From: Methanobacteriota archaeon | Lineage (GTDB): Archaea > Thermoplasmatota > Poseidoniia > Poseidoniales > Poseidoniaceae | NCBI GenBank assembly: GCA_018662715.1 | Contig: JABJFP010000085.1 | Coordinates: 1-10,210, forward strand | DNA: 10,210 bases | Direction of reading: 5' to 3' | Part shown: positions 1 to 6,631 of the stretch, in pieces | Numbering within the stretch: position 1 is the stretch's first letter | Layout of the letters: each line of letters starts with the position of its first letter | Notes under the pieces: generated by a model | The model's input: the letters and a program-made list of their open reading frames with translations, nothing else | What the model was told of the DNA's origin: nothing | Database searches by the model: none | Translations under genes and position numbers: made by a program

Positions 1-1083
1 CAACATGTCCGTGGAAAATACACGGCCTCGGATTTCATCTTCGACCCATTGTTGAGTGAGAATGGTAGATAGCACCCAATTTGCTCCACTGGCACTATGC
101 GCAATAACAACGAGGACAACAGTAAGCCACAGTGTGATGTCAAGTGTAAGGCCAACGAGCAGGTAGAAGAATCCAGACGCTATGATCAATTGACCAACAA
201 GGGAAGGCCAACGATTTGGGTTTGTAAATACATTCCGAGCCAATATTGGACCGAGGCCCGTTCCCAAACCGCGGGCAAAAAAGAACAATCCAAATCCAAA
301 TGCTGCTCCAAAACCGGTAAGGTCTGCTCCCATTAGGACCAAGTAGACGCCAGCCAGTCCACCGCCAGCAATGTTCCATGATGCTTTAGCAAACACAATT
401 CTAAACAATCTCGGTTCGCTACGAATTCGTTTCCAACCTTTGACAATATTCGCAAATGCGGTGGAGATGAGTGGGCCGTCCATATCGACATCCCGTTCTT
501 GTGGAAGTTTAAGTCGTATCAAGAATAGAGTGCCAACAAGGAAGGTTATCGAATCAATAATGAACGCTGCATCTACCCCCCACACAGACACGACTATTCC
601 ACCAAGCATTGCACCAATACACAATGCTGTTGACCACGATGCGGCATCAAGCGCATTGGCTGTTGCGAGGTCTTCTTCATCCACAACGTTTGGTAGAGCC
701 GCCCGTTCAGCAGTCATGTAAGCACCATGGAGCATCATCATCAACCCAGATAAACCAAGCATCCAAACCATATCTTCTGGCCCATCAACCATCAAGAAGC
801 CCAACGCAAGAACACTTTGTGCTAGATTTGATACCACCATGAGTGTTTTTCGATTAAATCGATCTGCAAGCAGGCCAATGATGGGCTGTAAAAGGGCAAA
901 ACTAAGCATGCGTACTGTGAATAATACCCCTAGTAGAAATTCACTATCCGTATATTCTAGGATTAAGAAGAAGAGTGCAATTGTATTGAACCATTCTCCT
1001 AGCATGGAGATGACTGCAGCGATCCACAAACGTCGAAAATCTTTGTTTCGGGATACGAGTTCAACATAGGATTTGTCAGTCAA
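1..1083 (-). CDS. MFS-family exporter, C-terminus cut by window edge
   Basis: An integral membrane transporter of the major facilitator superfamily, most like the MFS_3 / drug-efflux-like group. The frame is open for 361 codons with no stop before the window edge; by usual family length I expect roughly 40-60 more residues. Residues 20-42 form TM1 after a short basic N-terminus (NKDFRRLW). The loop between TM2 and TM3 carries the MFS signature GLLADRFNRKT at 70-80. Further hydrophobic segments follow at about 81-99, 105-123, 150-170, 172-190, 235-252, 258-275, 295-312 and 316-333. A GRVFS motif near 353-357 is typical of the C-terminal half of this group. No ATG suits the start: the first in-frame ATG lies inside TM1 (residue 27). 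I chose TTG at 1083-1081 because GGAGG lies 8 bases upstream, within the last codons of the preceding oxidoreductase gene. Translation is therefore probably coupled to that gene. The substrate cannot be told from sequence; export of a small organic acid or toxic compound is a guess. Confidence 0.9.
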   Translation of the reverse strand, partial: MTDKSYVELVSRNKDFRRLWIAAVISMLGEWFNTIALFFLILEYTDSEFLLGVLFTVRMLSFALLQPIIGLLADRFNRKTLMVVSNLAQSVLALGFLMVDGPEDMVWMLGLSGLMMMLHGAYMTAERAALPNVVDEEDLATANALDAASWSTALCIGAMLGGIVVSVWGVDAAFIIDSITFLVGTLFLIRLKLPQERDVDMDGPLISTAFANIVKGWKRIRSEPRLFRIVFAKASWNIAGGGLAGVYLVLMGADLTGFGAAFGFGLFFFARGLGTGLGPILARNVFTNPNRWPSLVGQLIIASGFFYLLVGLTLDITLWLTVVLVVIAHSASGANWVLSTILTQQWVEDEIRGRVFSTDML

Positions 1084-1086
1084 GGT

Positions 1087-3378
1087 TCATTCCTCCTCGC
1101 CACCTATGGAAGTTGAACTGACCATTGAACATACAATCCATTTTGAAGTAGGTGTATTGGATTGTTCAGCCGTAGAATGCAATGGAACGAGACTGTTGGC
1201 CTCTGGGAAATATGTCGCAATATTTCCCGATGGTATAGGATAAGGAACAATGAGCCAATGATCCGAATGGCGTTTTTCACCAAGGAAATGGCTTGTTATG
1301 TTGACTTCTGTACGAGCCTTCCAGCCTCGCTCAACCATGTCATTAGCGTTCATAAAGACAATGCGGCGGTTCCCTTTTACGCCTCGGTACCTGTCGGAAA
1401 GGCCGTAAATTGTTGTATTGTATTGGTCGTGACTTCGGAGTGTCATCATCACATACTGATCATCTTCAACCTGAAGGTTAGGTAAATCATGAACGGTAAA
1501 ATGGGCTTTCCCGTCAGGTGTAGAGAAGGATTGGGAATCTCTTGGAGGATTAGGTAATTCAAACCCATTGGGTCTGCTGACACGGTCATTGTAGTTGTCA
1601 AAACCAACTAAAGATGCCTCCATGAGGTCGCGTATCTTACTGTAATCTTGACCGAGTGCTCTCCATTCCAGGTGCTTTACTCCTAGAGTAGATTCTGCAA
1701 GTTCTGCAACAATCCAGGGTTCGCTCTTAAGTGAGGTAGAGGCTGGTTTTAGTCCTCCTTGAGAACGATGAACAACACCCATAGAATTTTCAACAGTCAC
1801 AAATTGTTTGGTTCCATTTTGAATGTCAAGCTCAGTTCTCCCAAGGCATGGGAGGATAATCGCAGTTTCTCCCGTAACGAGGTGAGACCTGTTGAGTTTT
1901 GTTGAAACCTGCACGGTCATTGGAATATTCTGTAGGCCCCGTGAAGTAACATCTGTATCTGGTGTAGCAGATAGGAAATTTCCACCCATGCAGAAGAAGA
2001 AGTCTATTTTCCCCTTGTCCATCGCATCAATGGCTCGTACAACATCGTAGCCGTGCTCTCTCGGAACCTCAAACTCTAATCCTTTTTCGAGTCGGTCAAG
2101 GAAAGCGTCGGATGGTGCTTCCCAAATTCCTACTGTACGGTCGCCTTGAACATTTGAATGGCCCCTGACAGGGCAGAATCCTGCCCCCTGTCTGCCTACG
2201 TGTCCGCCCATTAACAACAGGTTGACGACTTCCTGAATCACTGCTACGCCATTTCGATGTTGAGTTAATCCCATCGCCCAACAAGCAATGGTTGCATTAG
2301 ACTTGGCCAACATCAGCCCTGCAGTCTCAATTTCCTTTCTTGTAAGTCCTGAATCTTTAGTAATTTCCTCCCAGGTTGTGGATGCGGTTTTTGCAATCAT
2401 CTCATCCATGCCTTTTGTCTTTGAAGATACAAACTCATGGTCAATGGCGTCTTGGTCAATTTGAATTTTTAGCAGACCTTTGATCAATGCAGCATCACCA
2501 CCAATACGAACACCAAGGTGCAAATCCGCCAATGTTGTAGATTTCAAATTCCCCTTCATGTAATCTTGAGGATGCTTGAATTGCATAAGTCCGGCCTCGG
2601 GCAATGGATTCACGTGGATGATCTTGGCGCCTCTATGTTTTGCATCCCTCAATGCCGTTAACATTCGTGGATGATTCGTCCCTGGATTTTGGCCAATTAC
2701 CATGATGACGTCTGCGTGATTGAAATCATCCAAAGATACAGTCCCCTTCCCGATTCCAATTGTTTGCCCAAGACCTTTTCCACTGGATTCATGACACATG
2801 TTTGAACAATCGGGGAGGTTGTTTGTACCGTATGCACGCACAAATGCTTGGTAGAGAAATGCCGCTTCGTTGCTGGTTCTTCCCGAGGTGTAAAAGGCGG
2901 TTCGATTGGGGTCTGTAATCGAATTCAGATGGTTAGAGATTCGCGTGAAGGCATCCTCCCACGATATTTCGGCATAATGTGAAGATCCTTTTTCGAGGAT
3001 GACCGGGTGGGAGATTCTACCTTTCCGATTGAGTTCATAATCGCTTAGTGATGAGAGTTCCTTTACCGAGTGCTTAGAAAAGAAATGAGGCGTGACATGG
3101 GCTTTCATTGCTTCATCTGCAACCGCCTTTGCTCCATTTTCACAGAACTCGAATGTAGTTCTATGCTCTGGGTCAGGCCAAGCACAACCTGGGCAATCAA
3201 ACCCTTCTTTTTGGTTGACCATTGTGAGATTCTTAATGGTCTTAGCAACTCCCATTTTAGAAATCCCGTGTTTCGCGGAAGAAAGAACTGCTGGAATCCC
3301 AGCCGCTTTTGTTTTGGGCTTTTTCAAATGGAGCGCATTTGTGTCAATTGGTGTTCGTGCCTTTACCTGACGTTCCAT
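1087..3378 (-). CDS. YdeP/FdhF-like molybdopterin oxidoreductase (formate dehydrogenase alpha-like)
   Basis: A molybdenum or tungsten bis-MGD enzyme of the YdeP branch of the DMSO-reductase superfamily, often annotated as formate dehydrogenase alpha-like. Its length (763 residues from this start) is close to E. coli YdeP (about 760). Residues near the N-terminus hold DCPGCAWPDP with C62 and C65, then C79 in FCENGAKA, a likely site for an Fe-S cluster. The motif NMCHESS has C195-H196 in the place where E. coli FdhF has Sec-His, so C195 is the probable metal ligand. GQNPGTNHPRM near 229-239 is a cofactor-binding segment. The C-terminal part (MMTLRSHDQYNTT, then NANDMVERGW) is the molydopterin-dinucleotide-binding barrel. 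ATG 3378 is preferred over ATG 3384 because GAGG lies 7 bases before 3378 but only 1 base before 3384. FdhD lies just upstream and fits the need for cofactor sulfuration. Substrate is unproven: YdeP relatives are not firmly shown to oxidise formate, and no electron-transfer subunit is present in the window. Confidence 0.93.
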   Translation of the reverse strand: MERQVKARTPIDTNALHLKKPKTKAAGIPAVLSSAKHGISKMGVAKTIKNLTMVNQKEGFDCPGCAWPDPEHRTTFEFCENGAKAVADEAMKAHVTPHFFSKHSVKELSSLSDYELNRKGRISHPVILEKGSSHYAEISWEDAFTRISNHLNSITDPNRTAFYTSGRTSNEAAFLYQAFVRAYGTNNLPDCSNMCHESSGKGLGQTIGIGKGTVSLDDFNHADVIMVIGQNPGTNHPRMLTALRDAKHRGAKIIHVNPLPEAGLMQFKHPQDYMKGNLKSTTLADLHLGVRIGGDAALIKGLLKIQIDQDAIDHEFVSSKTKGMDEMIAKTASTTWEEITKDSGLTRKEIETAGLMLAKSNATIACWAMGLTQHRNGVAVIQEVVNLLLMGGHVGRQGAGFCPVRGHSNVQGDRTVGIWEAPSDAFLDRLEKGLEFEVPREHGYDVVRAIDAMDKGKIDFFFCMGGNFLSATPDTDVTSRGLQNIPMTVQVSTKLNRSHLVTGETAIILPCLGRTELDIQNGTKQFVTVENSMGVVHRSQGGLKPASTSLKSEPWIVAELAESTLGVKHLEWRALGQDYSKIRDLMEASLVGFDNYNDRVSRPNGFELPNPPRDSQSFSTPDGKAHFTVHDLPNLQVEDDQYVMMTLRSHDQYNTTIYGLSDRYRGVKGNRRIVFMNANDMVERGWKARTEVNITSHFLGEKRHSDHWLIVPYPIPSGNIATYFPEANSLVPLHSTAEQSNTPTSKWIVCSMVSSTSIGGEEE
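1092..1097 (-). promoter_or_regulatory. Shine-Dalgarno site deciding the TTG start of the MFS gene
   Basis: On the minus strand the sequence reads GAGGAGGAATGAACCTTG. GGAGG (1096-1092) is 8 bases before TTG 1083-1081. The ATG that follows the SD by one base (1090-1088) opens only a four-codon frame (M-N-L-D-stop), so it cannot be the exporter start. The SD also encodes the final Glu-Glu of the oxidoreductase. Confidence 0.75.
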
Positions 3379-3385
3379 TGACATA

Positions 3386-3389
3386 CCTC
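3386..3389 (-). promoter_or_regulatory. SD favouring the second ATG of the oxidoreductase gene
   Basis: The minus strand reads TGAGGTATGTCAATG. GAGG is 1 base from the first ATG (3384) and 7 bases from the second (3378). Normal SD spacing supports the second, shortening the protein by two residues (N-terminus MERQVKAR). Confidence 0.5.
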
Positions 3390-3414
3390 AAACCGACCGA
3401 GATGACATCCCTTC

Positions 3415-4212
3415 TCAATCCTTTGTATGAAATCTCCCGTCAACCGGTCCTATTACGACTGATTTTCCATTGCGCACAAACGATACGAGCGTGATGTTCG
3501 CGGCCCGAGCTGTTTTTGCAGCAAGGGATGATGCAGCCCCCACGGAAACAATTACTGGTATGTTGGATTTTGCAGCCTTCATGACTATATCCCACCCACA
3601 TCTTCCAGAAAGGAACATTGCTCGGATCGACTGGGTAGTGCCGGAAAGGAATGTTGCTCCAATGACTTTGTCTACTGCATTATGTCGCCCAATATCTTCC
3701 TTTACATCTAGCGCTCCGTCATTGAATAATAGACCGGCACCGTGAACCCCGCCGTTTTTTGAAAATTCAACTTGTTCAGCCCTCATTTTGTCTAGTAGCA
3801 ATATGAGTTCGTGCATTGAATACAACTCAGATGGATTCGAAACAGTAGGGGTTCTGTCAATCAAATCTGACAAATCATTTTGATCGCAGGCACCACAGGA
3901 ACTTACGACGATATTGTTTCTCTTGGTATTCAGTTCCACTTTTTCATTCAAAAGATTCACACTGATTCCAGTGGAATTTTGGTCTATGGAAATATTTGGC
4001 TTTGTCGTTGGAGTCACGATGTCATATTCAGTGTAATAATGACCGCAGAGTAATTCTTCAAGGTCACGATTAGATGCGAGTAAGGAAGTTATTTTTTCCC
4101 CGTTAAGACAAAGATGAATGAGGGATTCATCGCCTAGGAACTCCTTCTCTAGACTCATTTTACCATCATTCCATCGGTGAACGACGGTGGAGAGGGAATC
4201 TTCGATGTTCAT
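3415..4212 (-). CDS. fdhD: FdhD, sulfurtransferase for formate dehydrogenase-type molybdoenzymes
   Basis: A cytoplasmic accessory protein. FdhD takes sulfur from a cysteine desulfurase and places it on the Mo/W bis-MGD cofactor before or during insertion into the formate dehydrogenase-type enzyme. Length (265 residues) matches the family. Diagnostic motifs are SSCGACDQNDL with the CxxC pair C106/C109 (mobile catalytic loop), GGVHGAGLL at 154-162, the strongly conserved EDIGRHNAVDKVIGA at 172-186, and SGRCGWDIVMKAA at 202-214, a variant of the usual SRxSxEMV segment. The gene lies between Tsr3 (overlap ATGA) and the YdeP-like enzyme, its most probable client. The start is uncertain. ATG 4212 sits only one base after a strong GGAGG, closer than usual. 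Met19 (ATG 4158-4156) is the only other in-frame ATG near the N-terminus and has no SD, so I kept 4212. Confidence 0.95.
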   Translation of the reverse strand: MNIEDSLSTVVHRWNDGKMSLEKEFLGDESLIHLCLNGEKITSLLASNRDLEELLCGHYYTEYDIVTPTTKPNISIDQNSTGISVNLLNEKVELNTKRNNIVVSSCGACDQNDLSDLIDRTPTVSNPSELYSMHELILLLDKMRAEQVEFSKNGGVHGAGLLFNDGALDVKEDIGRHNAVDKVIGATFLSGTTQSIRAMFLSGRCGWDIVMKAAKSNIPVIVSVGAASSLAAKTARAANITLVSFVRNGKSVVIGPVDGRFHTKD

Positions 4213-4763
4213 TCCTCCTTTGAAGGGTCGATATCTACGTCAAAGAATTCAAATTGCGTTGCAACGAGTTCCTCGCTCGTTTTTGCTTCAGCATAAGCAT
4301 CTAGAGGCTCTTGGTTGAGTTGGAAGAATCGTTCACCCCAACGAAATGCGCCCAAAACCTCGCTTGCCTGTTCCTTTCGCCCTATGAGGTAGAGTATGGT
4401 CGCCAATGCTTCGGCAGTGGTCAATCGGCCAGGTTTGCCCCAATTTACAGGATTGGCAGCAAGGAGTAGCGGTAACATTCTTGGCTGTAGTCGTGTCTTT
4501 TTCATCACTTGTTGGACACTTGTTTCAATATGAGCCCAACTGCAATCAAGGCCAACGATTGCCCCATGCTGCTCGAGCAAAACATGGTGGTCTTCTGGAC
4601 CGAATACTTTCCCGCATAAGGGTTCCAAAATGAATCCGCGCTTAGGCAGTGTTCTCAAATTCTTATGAAGCCTCAAGTTGCCTCTTTTTCCGGCTAGGAC
4701 TGCCGTATTTTTTTTGGGATCGTCTTGGGCAAGCCAAATTGCATGCACCGGTATTGAGTCCAT
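4209..4763 (-). CDS. tsr3: Tsr3 family rRNA aminocarboxypropyltransferase
   Basis: A ribosome-biogenesis enzyme that transfers the 3-amino-3-carboxypropyl group of SAM to a hypermodified (pseudo)uridine in the small-subunit rRNA. In yeast this is the m1acp3-pseudouridine of helix 31. Family marks from this start (184 residues): an N-terminal strand HAIWLAQDDPKKNT, FILEPLCGKVFGPED near 44-58, GLDCSWA at 71-77, and the signature RMLPLLLAANPVNWGKP at 95-111, followed by LTTAEALATILYLIG. Family members often have a Cys where this one has Asn in DPKKNT. Two starts are possible: GTG 4772, which overlaps the MBF1 stop as GTGA, and ATG 4763, which has GGTGA (4773-4769, matching the 16S 3' end) five bases upstream. 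I prefer 4763; the protein family begins close to this point. It lies second in the MBF1-led operon, and both products act on the 30S subunit. Confidence 0.92.
   Translation of the reverse strand: MDSIPVHAIWLAQDDPKKNTAVLAGKRGNLRLHKNLRTLPKRGFILEPLCGKVFGPEDHHVLLEQHGAIVGLDCSWAHIETSVQQVMKKTRLQPRMLPLLLAANPVNWGKPGRLTTAEALATILYLIGRKEQASEVLGAFRWGERFFQLNQEPLDAYAEAKTSEELVATQFEFFDVDIDPSKEE
4214..4218 (-). promoter_or_regulatory. Unusually close SD at the FdhD start
   Basis: The minus strand reads AAAGGAGGAATGAACATC. GGAGG ends one base before the ATG, while the usual 5-9 base spacing would point at ATC 4206-4204. The SD is embedded in the last codons of Tsr3 (AAG GAG GAA TGA), as in the oxidoreductase/exporter junction. 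Confidence 0.5.
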
Positions 4764-4768
4764 CGCAG

Positions 4769-5257
4769 TCACCGGGCATCGTTGAAGTAGTCACCAAATG
4801 TCATTCCACGAGAAGGGCCAGAATCCAATCGACGAGTTTCAGATGATGTATGTTCAACCATCAATGTGATATTGAGAATACGCTCAAATTTTCGAATCAA
4901 TGAATCAGTAGGCATTTTACCCGATTCCGCCGCCTTGATGACATTGACGGTCTCAGCCATCTTTTTGCCGAGTTGTTGGTGAGATAGGTTCATTTTTTTG
5001 CGTGCGGTTGAAATACGCTTTCCGAAGTCTTCTGCAAGTTCTTTTTCACCTCGTGACATCAGGTCATTTTTCTTTCGTGGAGCAGAAGGCCGAGGATGAG
5101 CCGCCATGGACCGTGCTTTTGCAAGGCCGGGTGCTACGGTCTTTGGAATCAAGTTCATCTTGTCAACGCATCGGCCACAGGCTGTGACCTCCGTCTTACC
5201 GGTTTTAACGCTCCTAACGCTCACTTTCATCGCCCCGCAAAGTTCACAATCACCCAA
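4769..5257 (-). CDS. mbf1: Archaeal multiprotein bridging factor MBF1 (zinc ribbon + HTH)
   Basis: 162 residues with the archaeal MBF1 layout. The N-terminal zinc ribbon uses C4, C7, C27 and C30 (CELCGAM ... ACGRC). A basic, Pro/Ala-rich linker covers about 45-70. An XRE/Cro-type helix-turn-helix spans about 78-132 (FGKRISTARKKMNLSHQQLGKK), and a short tail ends in YFNDAR. In eukaryotes MBF1 bridges TBP and activators. Archaeal MBF1 has been linked to the small ribosomal subunit and translation. The start is TTG at 5257-5255, chosen because GAGGAGG lies 7 bases upstream and because it places C4 and C7 at the expected distance from the N-terminus; the next in-frame Met (residue 10) would cut off the first Cys pair. 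It is the first gene of the minus-strand operon and diverges from the proteasomal ATPase gene. Confidence 0.95.
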   Translation of the reverse strand: MGDCELCGAMKVSVRSVKTGKTEVTACGRCVDKMNLIPKTVAPGLAKARSMAAHPRPSAPRKKNDLMSRGEKELAEDFGKRISTARKKMNLSHQQLGKKMAETVNVIKAAESGKMPTDSLIRKFERILNITLMVEHTSSETRRLDSGPSRGMTFGDYFNDAR

Positions 5258-5264
5258 TGCAATT

Positions 5265-5271
5265 CCTCCTC
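5265..5271 (-). promoter_or_regulatory. Strong SD supporting the TTG start of MBF1
   Basis: The minus strand reads GAGGAGGAATTGCATTGGG. GGAGG ends 7 bases before TTG 5257-5255. A second TTG closer to the SD (5262-5260) is out of frame. Confidence 0.75.
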
Positions 5272-5291
5272 ATACAGTTACTGATGGTGAC

Positions 5292-5309
5292 AACCTTTGA
5301 ACCCTTTGA
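5292..5309. repeat. Tandem 9-base repeat in the MBF1/PAN promoter region
   Basis: AACCTTTGA (5292-5300) is followed directly by ACCCTTTGA (5301-5309), matching at 8 of 9 bases. On the minus strand it reads TCAAAGGGT TCAAAGGTT, close to the predicted MBF1 transcription start. It may be an operator for a dimeric regulator with near one-turn spacing, or chance. Confidence 0.35.
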
Positions 5310-5378
5310 CACGGCTGTTTTCGCAAAATACAATCGCTGAGTTCATACAGTGTGGGCATTTGGATTATACTGAATAAC

Positions 5379-6599
5379 ATGGGGACCGATGTTGATAGGA
5401 ACGACAGAAGCATGCCTAATACTCAGGATGACGACATCCGAGAGTTGGAGGAAGCTTACGCTAAATTACGAGACGAATCTCAACAATTGATTAACGAGCG
5501 CACATCTCTTGAATCTGAGGTGCGTACGCTTCGTAAAAAGGTCGAGCGTTTGGATGAAAATGTCAATCTCCTGAAGATGCCACCACATATAATCGGCCAC
5601 CTTCAAGATGTATTGGATCATGAACGAGCCATCGTACGTTCATCCAACGGAACGGTGTTCCAAGTATCTCTCAACCAGCGTCTCGATCCTGATAAACTCA
5701 AACCCGGAACCCGTGTGGCCCTTAACCAAGACAGTTTGTCCGTGATTGAAGTGCTTCATGAGGCATGGGATCCAATGGTCAGTGGAGCGGAAATGGTGGA
5801 CAAACCGGACATTACTTACGCTGAAGTTGCAGGTCTTGCTGAACAAGTGGAATCTGTGCGAGAAGCCATTGAACTACCGCTTGTGAAGCCTGAACTGTTT
5901 GAAAAAGTAGGGATCGTTCCACCAAAAGGAGTTCTCCTTGTCGGCCCACCTGGGTGTGGGAAAACTCTCCTCGCAAAAGCGGTAGCAAACCATACAGATG
6001 CGACATTTATTCGCATGGTTGGAAGTGAACTTGCACAGAAATACATAGGTGAAGGTGGCCGCATGGTTCGCGAACTATTTTCTCTCGCCAAAGAAAAGGC
6101 ACCGAGTATAATTTTCTTAGATGAAATAGATGCAATCGGTGCTAAGCGATTGGATGGTTCAACAAGCGGAGACCGTGAAGTTCAGAGAACATTAATGCAA
6201 TTACTTGCAGAATTGGATGGTTTTGATGCACTCAACGATGTTAAAATTATTGCAGCTACAAACCGCCCCGATATTCTTGATGACGCGCTATTGCGACCCG
6301 GTCGGTTTGACAGGGTGATAGAAATCCCAATTCCAGATGAGGATTCAAGAAAAGCTATTCTCGAAGTACACATTAAGGGAATGAATACCCAACGCATTCA
6401 AATGAAAAGAATTGTAGAAAAAACCCAAGGATATTCTGGTGCCGAACTCAAAGCAACTTGCGTGGAGGCAGGAATGATTGCAATTCGAGATAACCGTTCT
6501 ACTGTTACCAACGCAGATATGCTCGCAGCAGTTAGCCGACTTGACCGGAAAAAGTCACAAGGCGCTGGCCAATCATCCCCTGAAGCATTGTATTCTTGA
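5379..6599 (+). CDS. pan: PAN, proteasome-activating nucleotidase (AAA+ ATPase)
   Basis: The hexameric ATPase that unfolds substrates and feeds them into the archaeal 20S proteasome. Domain order from this start (406 residues): an N-terminal coiled coil about 16-66, an OB-fold about 82-126 (IVRSSNGTVFQVSL ... VALNQDSLSVIEVL), and an AAA+ module from about 140. Walker A is GPPGCGKT at 189-196, Walker B is IIFLDE at 244-249, the pore loop is KYIGEGG at 221-227, sensor 1 is N295 in AATNRPD, and arginine fingers are R306 and R309 in LLRPGRFDR. The small helical domain carries YSGAELKA. The protein ends Leu-Tyr-Ser, a correct HbYX tail for opening the 20S gate, so it should be active. No 20S subunit gene is in the window. 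Start choice is open: ATG 5379 has no SD. ATG 5412 (395 residues, MPNTQDDD) has AGGA ten or so bases upstream and a well placed TATA-like element; it would leave the coiled coil whole. Confidence 0.97.
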   Translation: MGTDVDRNDRSMPNTQDDDIRELEEAYAKLRDESQQLINERTSLESEVRTLRKKVERLDENVNLLKMPPHIIGHLQDVLDHERAIVRSSNGTVFQVSLNQRLDPDKLKPGTRVALNQDSLSVIEVLHEAWDPMVSGAEMVDKPDITYAEVAGLAEQVESVREAIELPLVKPELFEKVGIVPPKGVLLVGPPGCGKTLLAKAVANHTDATFIRMVGSELAQKYIGEGGRMVRELFSLAKEKAPSIIFLDEIDAIGAKRLDGSTSGDREVQRTLMQLLAELDGFDALNDVKIIAATNRPDILDDALLRPGRFDRVIEIPIPDEDSRKAILEVHIKGMNTQRIQMKRIVEKTQGYSGAELKATCVEAGMIAIRDNRSTVTNADMLAAVSRLDRKKSQGAGQSSPEALYS

Positions 6600-6602
6600 T
6601 GA

Positions 6603-6610
6603 ATTAATTA
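6603..6610 (+). promoter_or_regulatory. TATA-like element ahead of the formimidoyltransferase gene
   Basis: ATTAATTA lies just after the PAN stop codon. Its centre is about 26 bases before ATG 6632, the normal archaeal TATA-to-start distance. It could therefore give a leaderless transcript beginning at ATG 6632, or an 18-base leader for ATG 6650. The gene pair could then be expressed independently of PAN. Confidence 0.4.
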
Positions 6611-6631
6611 CAAACAACATTCAAAGGCCCC

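Larger units (their letters stand above)
5258..5378. promoter_or_regulatory. Divergent promoter region between MBF1 and PAN
   Basis: This is the only clear divergent intergenic region. On the minus strand TTGTATTTTGCG (5335-5324) is a TATA-like element that would place an MBF1 start of transcription near 5300, giving a leader of about 45 bases. On the plus strand GATTATAC (5363-5370) could serve PAN, with initiation near 5393 and translation from ATG 5412. The same AT-rich block at 5325-5331 (AAAATAC) could instead serve PAN, with initiation near 5354 and translation from ATG 5379. Element positions are read from sequence; the transcription starts are inferred from usual archaeal spacing. Confidence 0.5.

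Noticed and set aside
97..1069. Plus-strand open frames opposite the exporter (for example 371-721 and 839-1069)
   Set aside because: They lie antisense to a continuous frame with clear MFS motifs and membrane helices; their translations show no recognisable domain.
1081..1092. Read-through or selenocysteine at TGA 1089-1087, which would fuse the oxidoreductase in frame with the exporter
   Set aside because: The frames do match, but a strong SD and a well spaced TTG explain separate translation, the TGA is at the natural end of the YdeP-type protein, and no SECIS-like hairpin was recognised.
3070..3745. Plus-strand open frames opposite the oxidoreductase N-terminus and FdhD C-terminus
   Set aside because: Shadows of strongly motif-supported minus-strand genes.
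5816..6397. Minus-strand open frames inside PAN
   Set aside because: They overlap the conserved AAA+ core; composition is that of an antisense frame.
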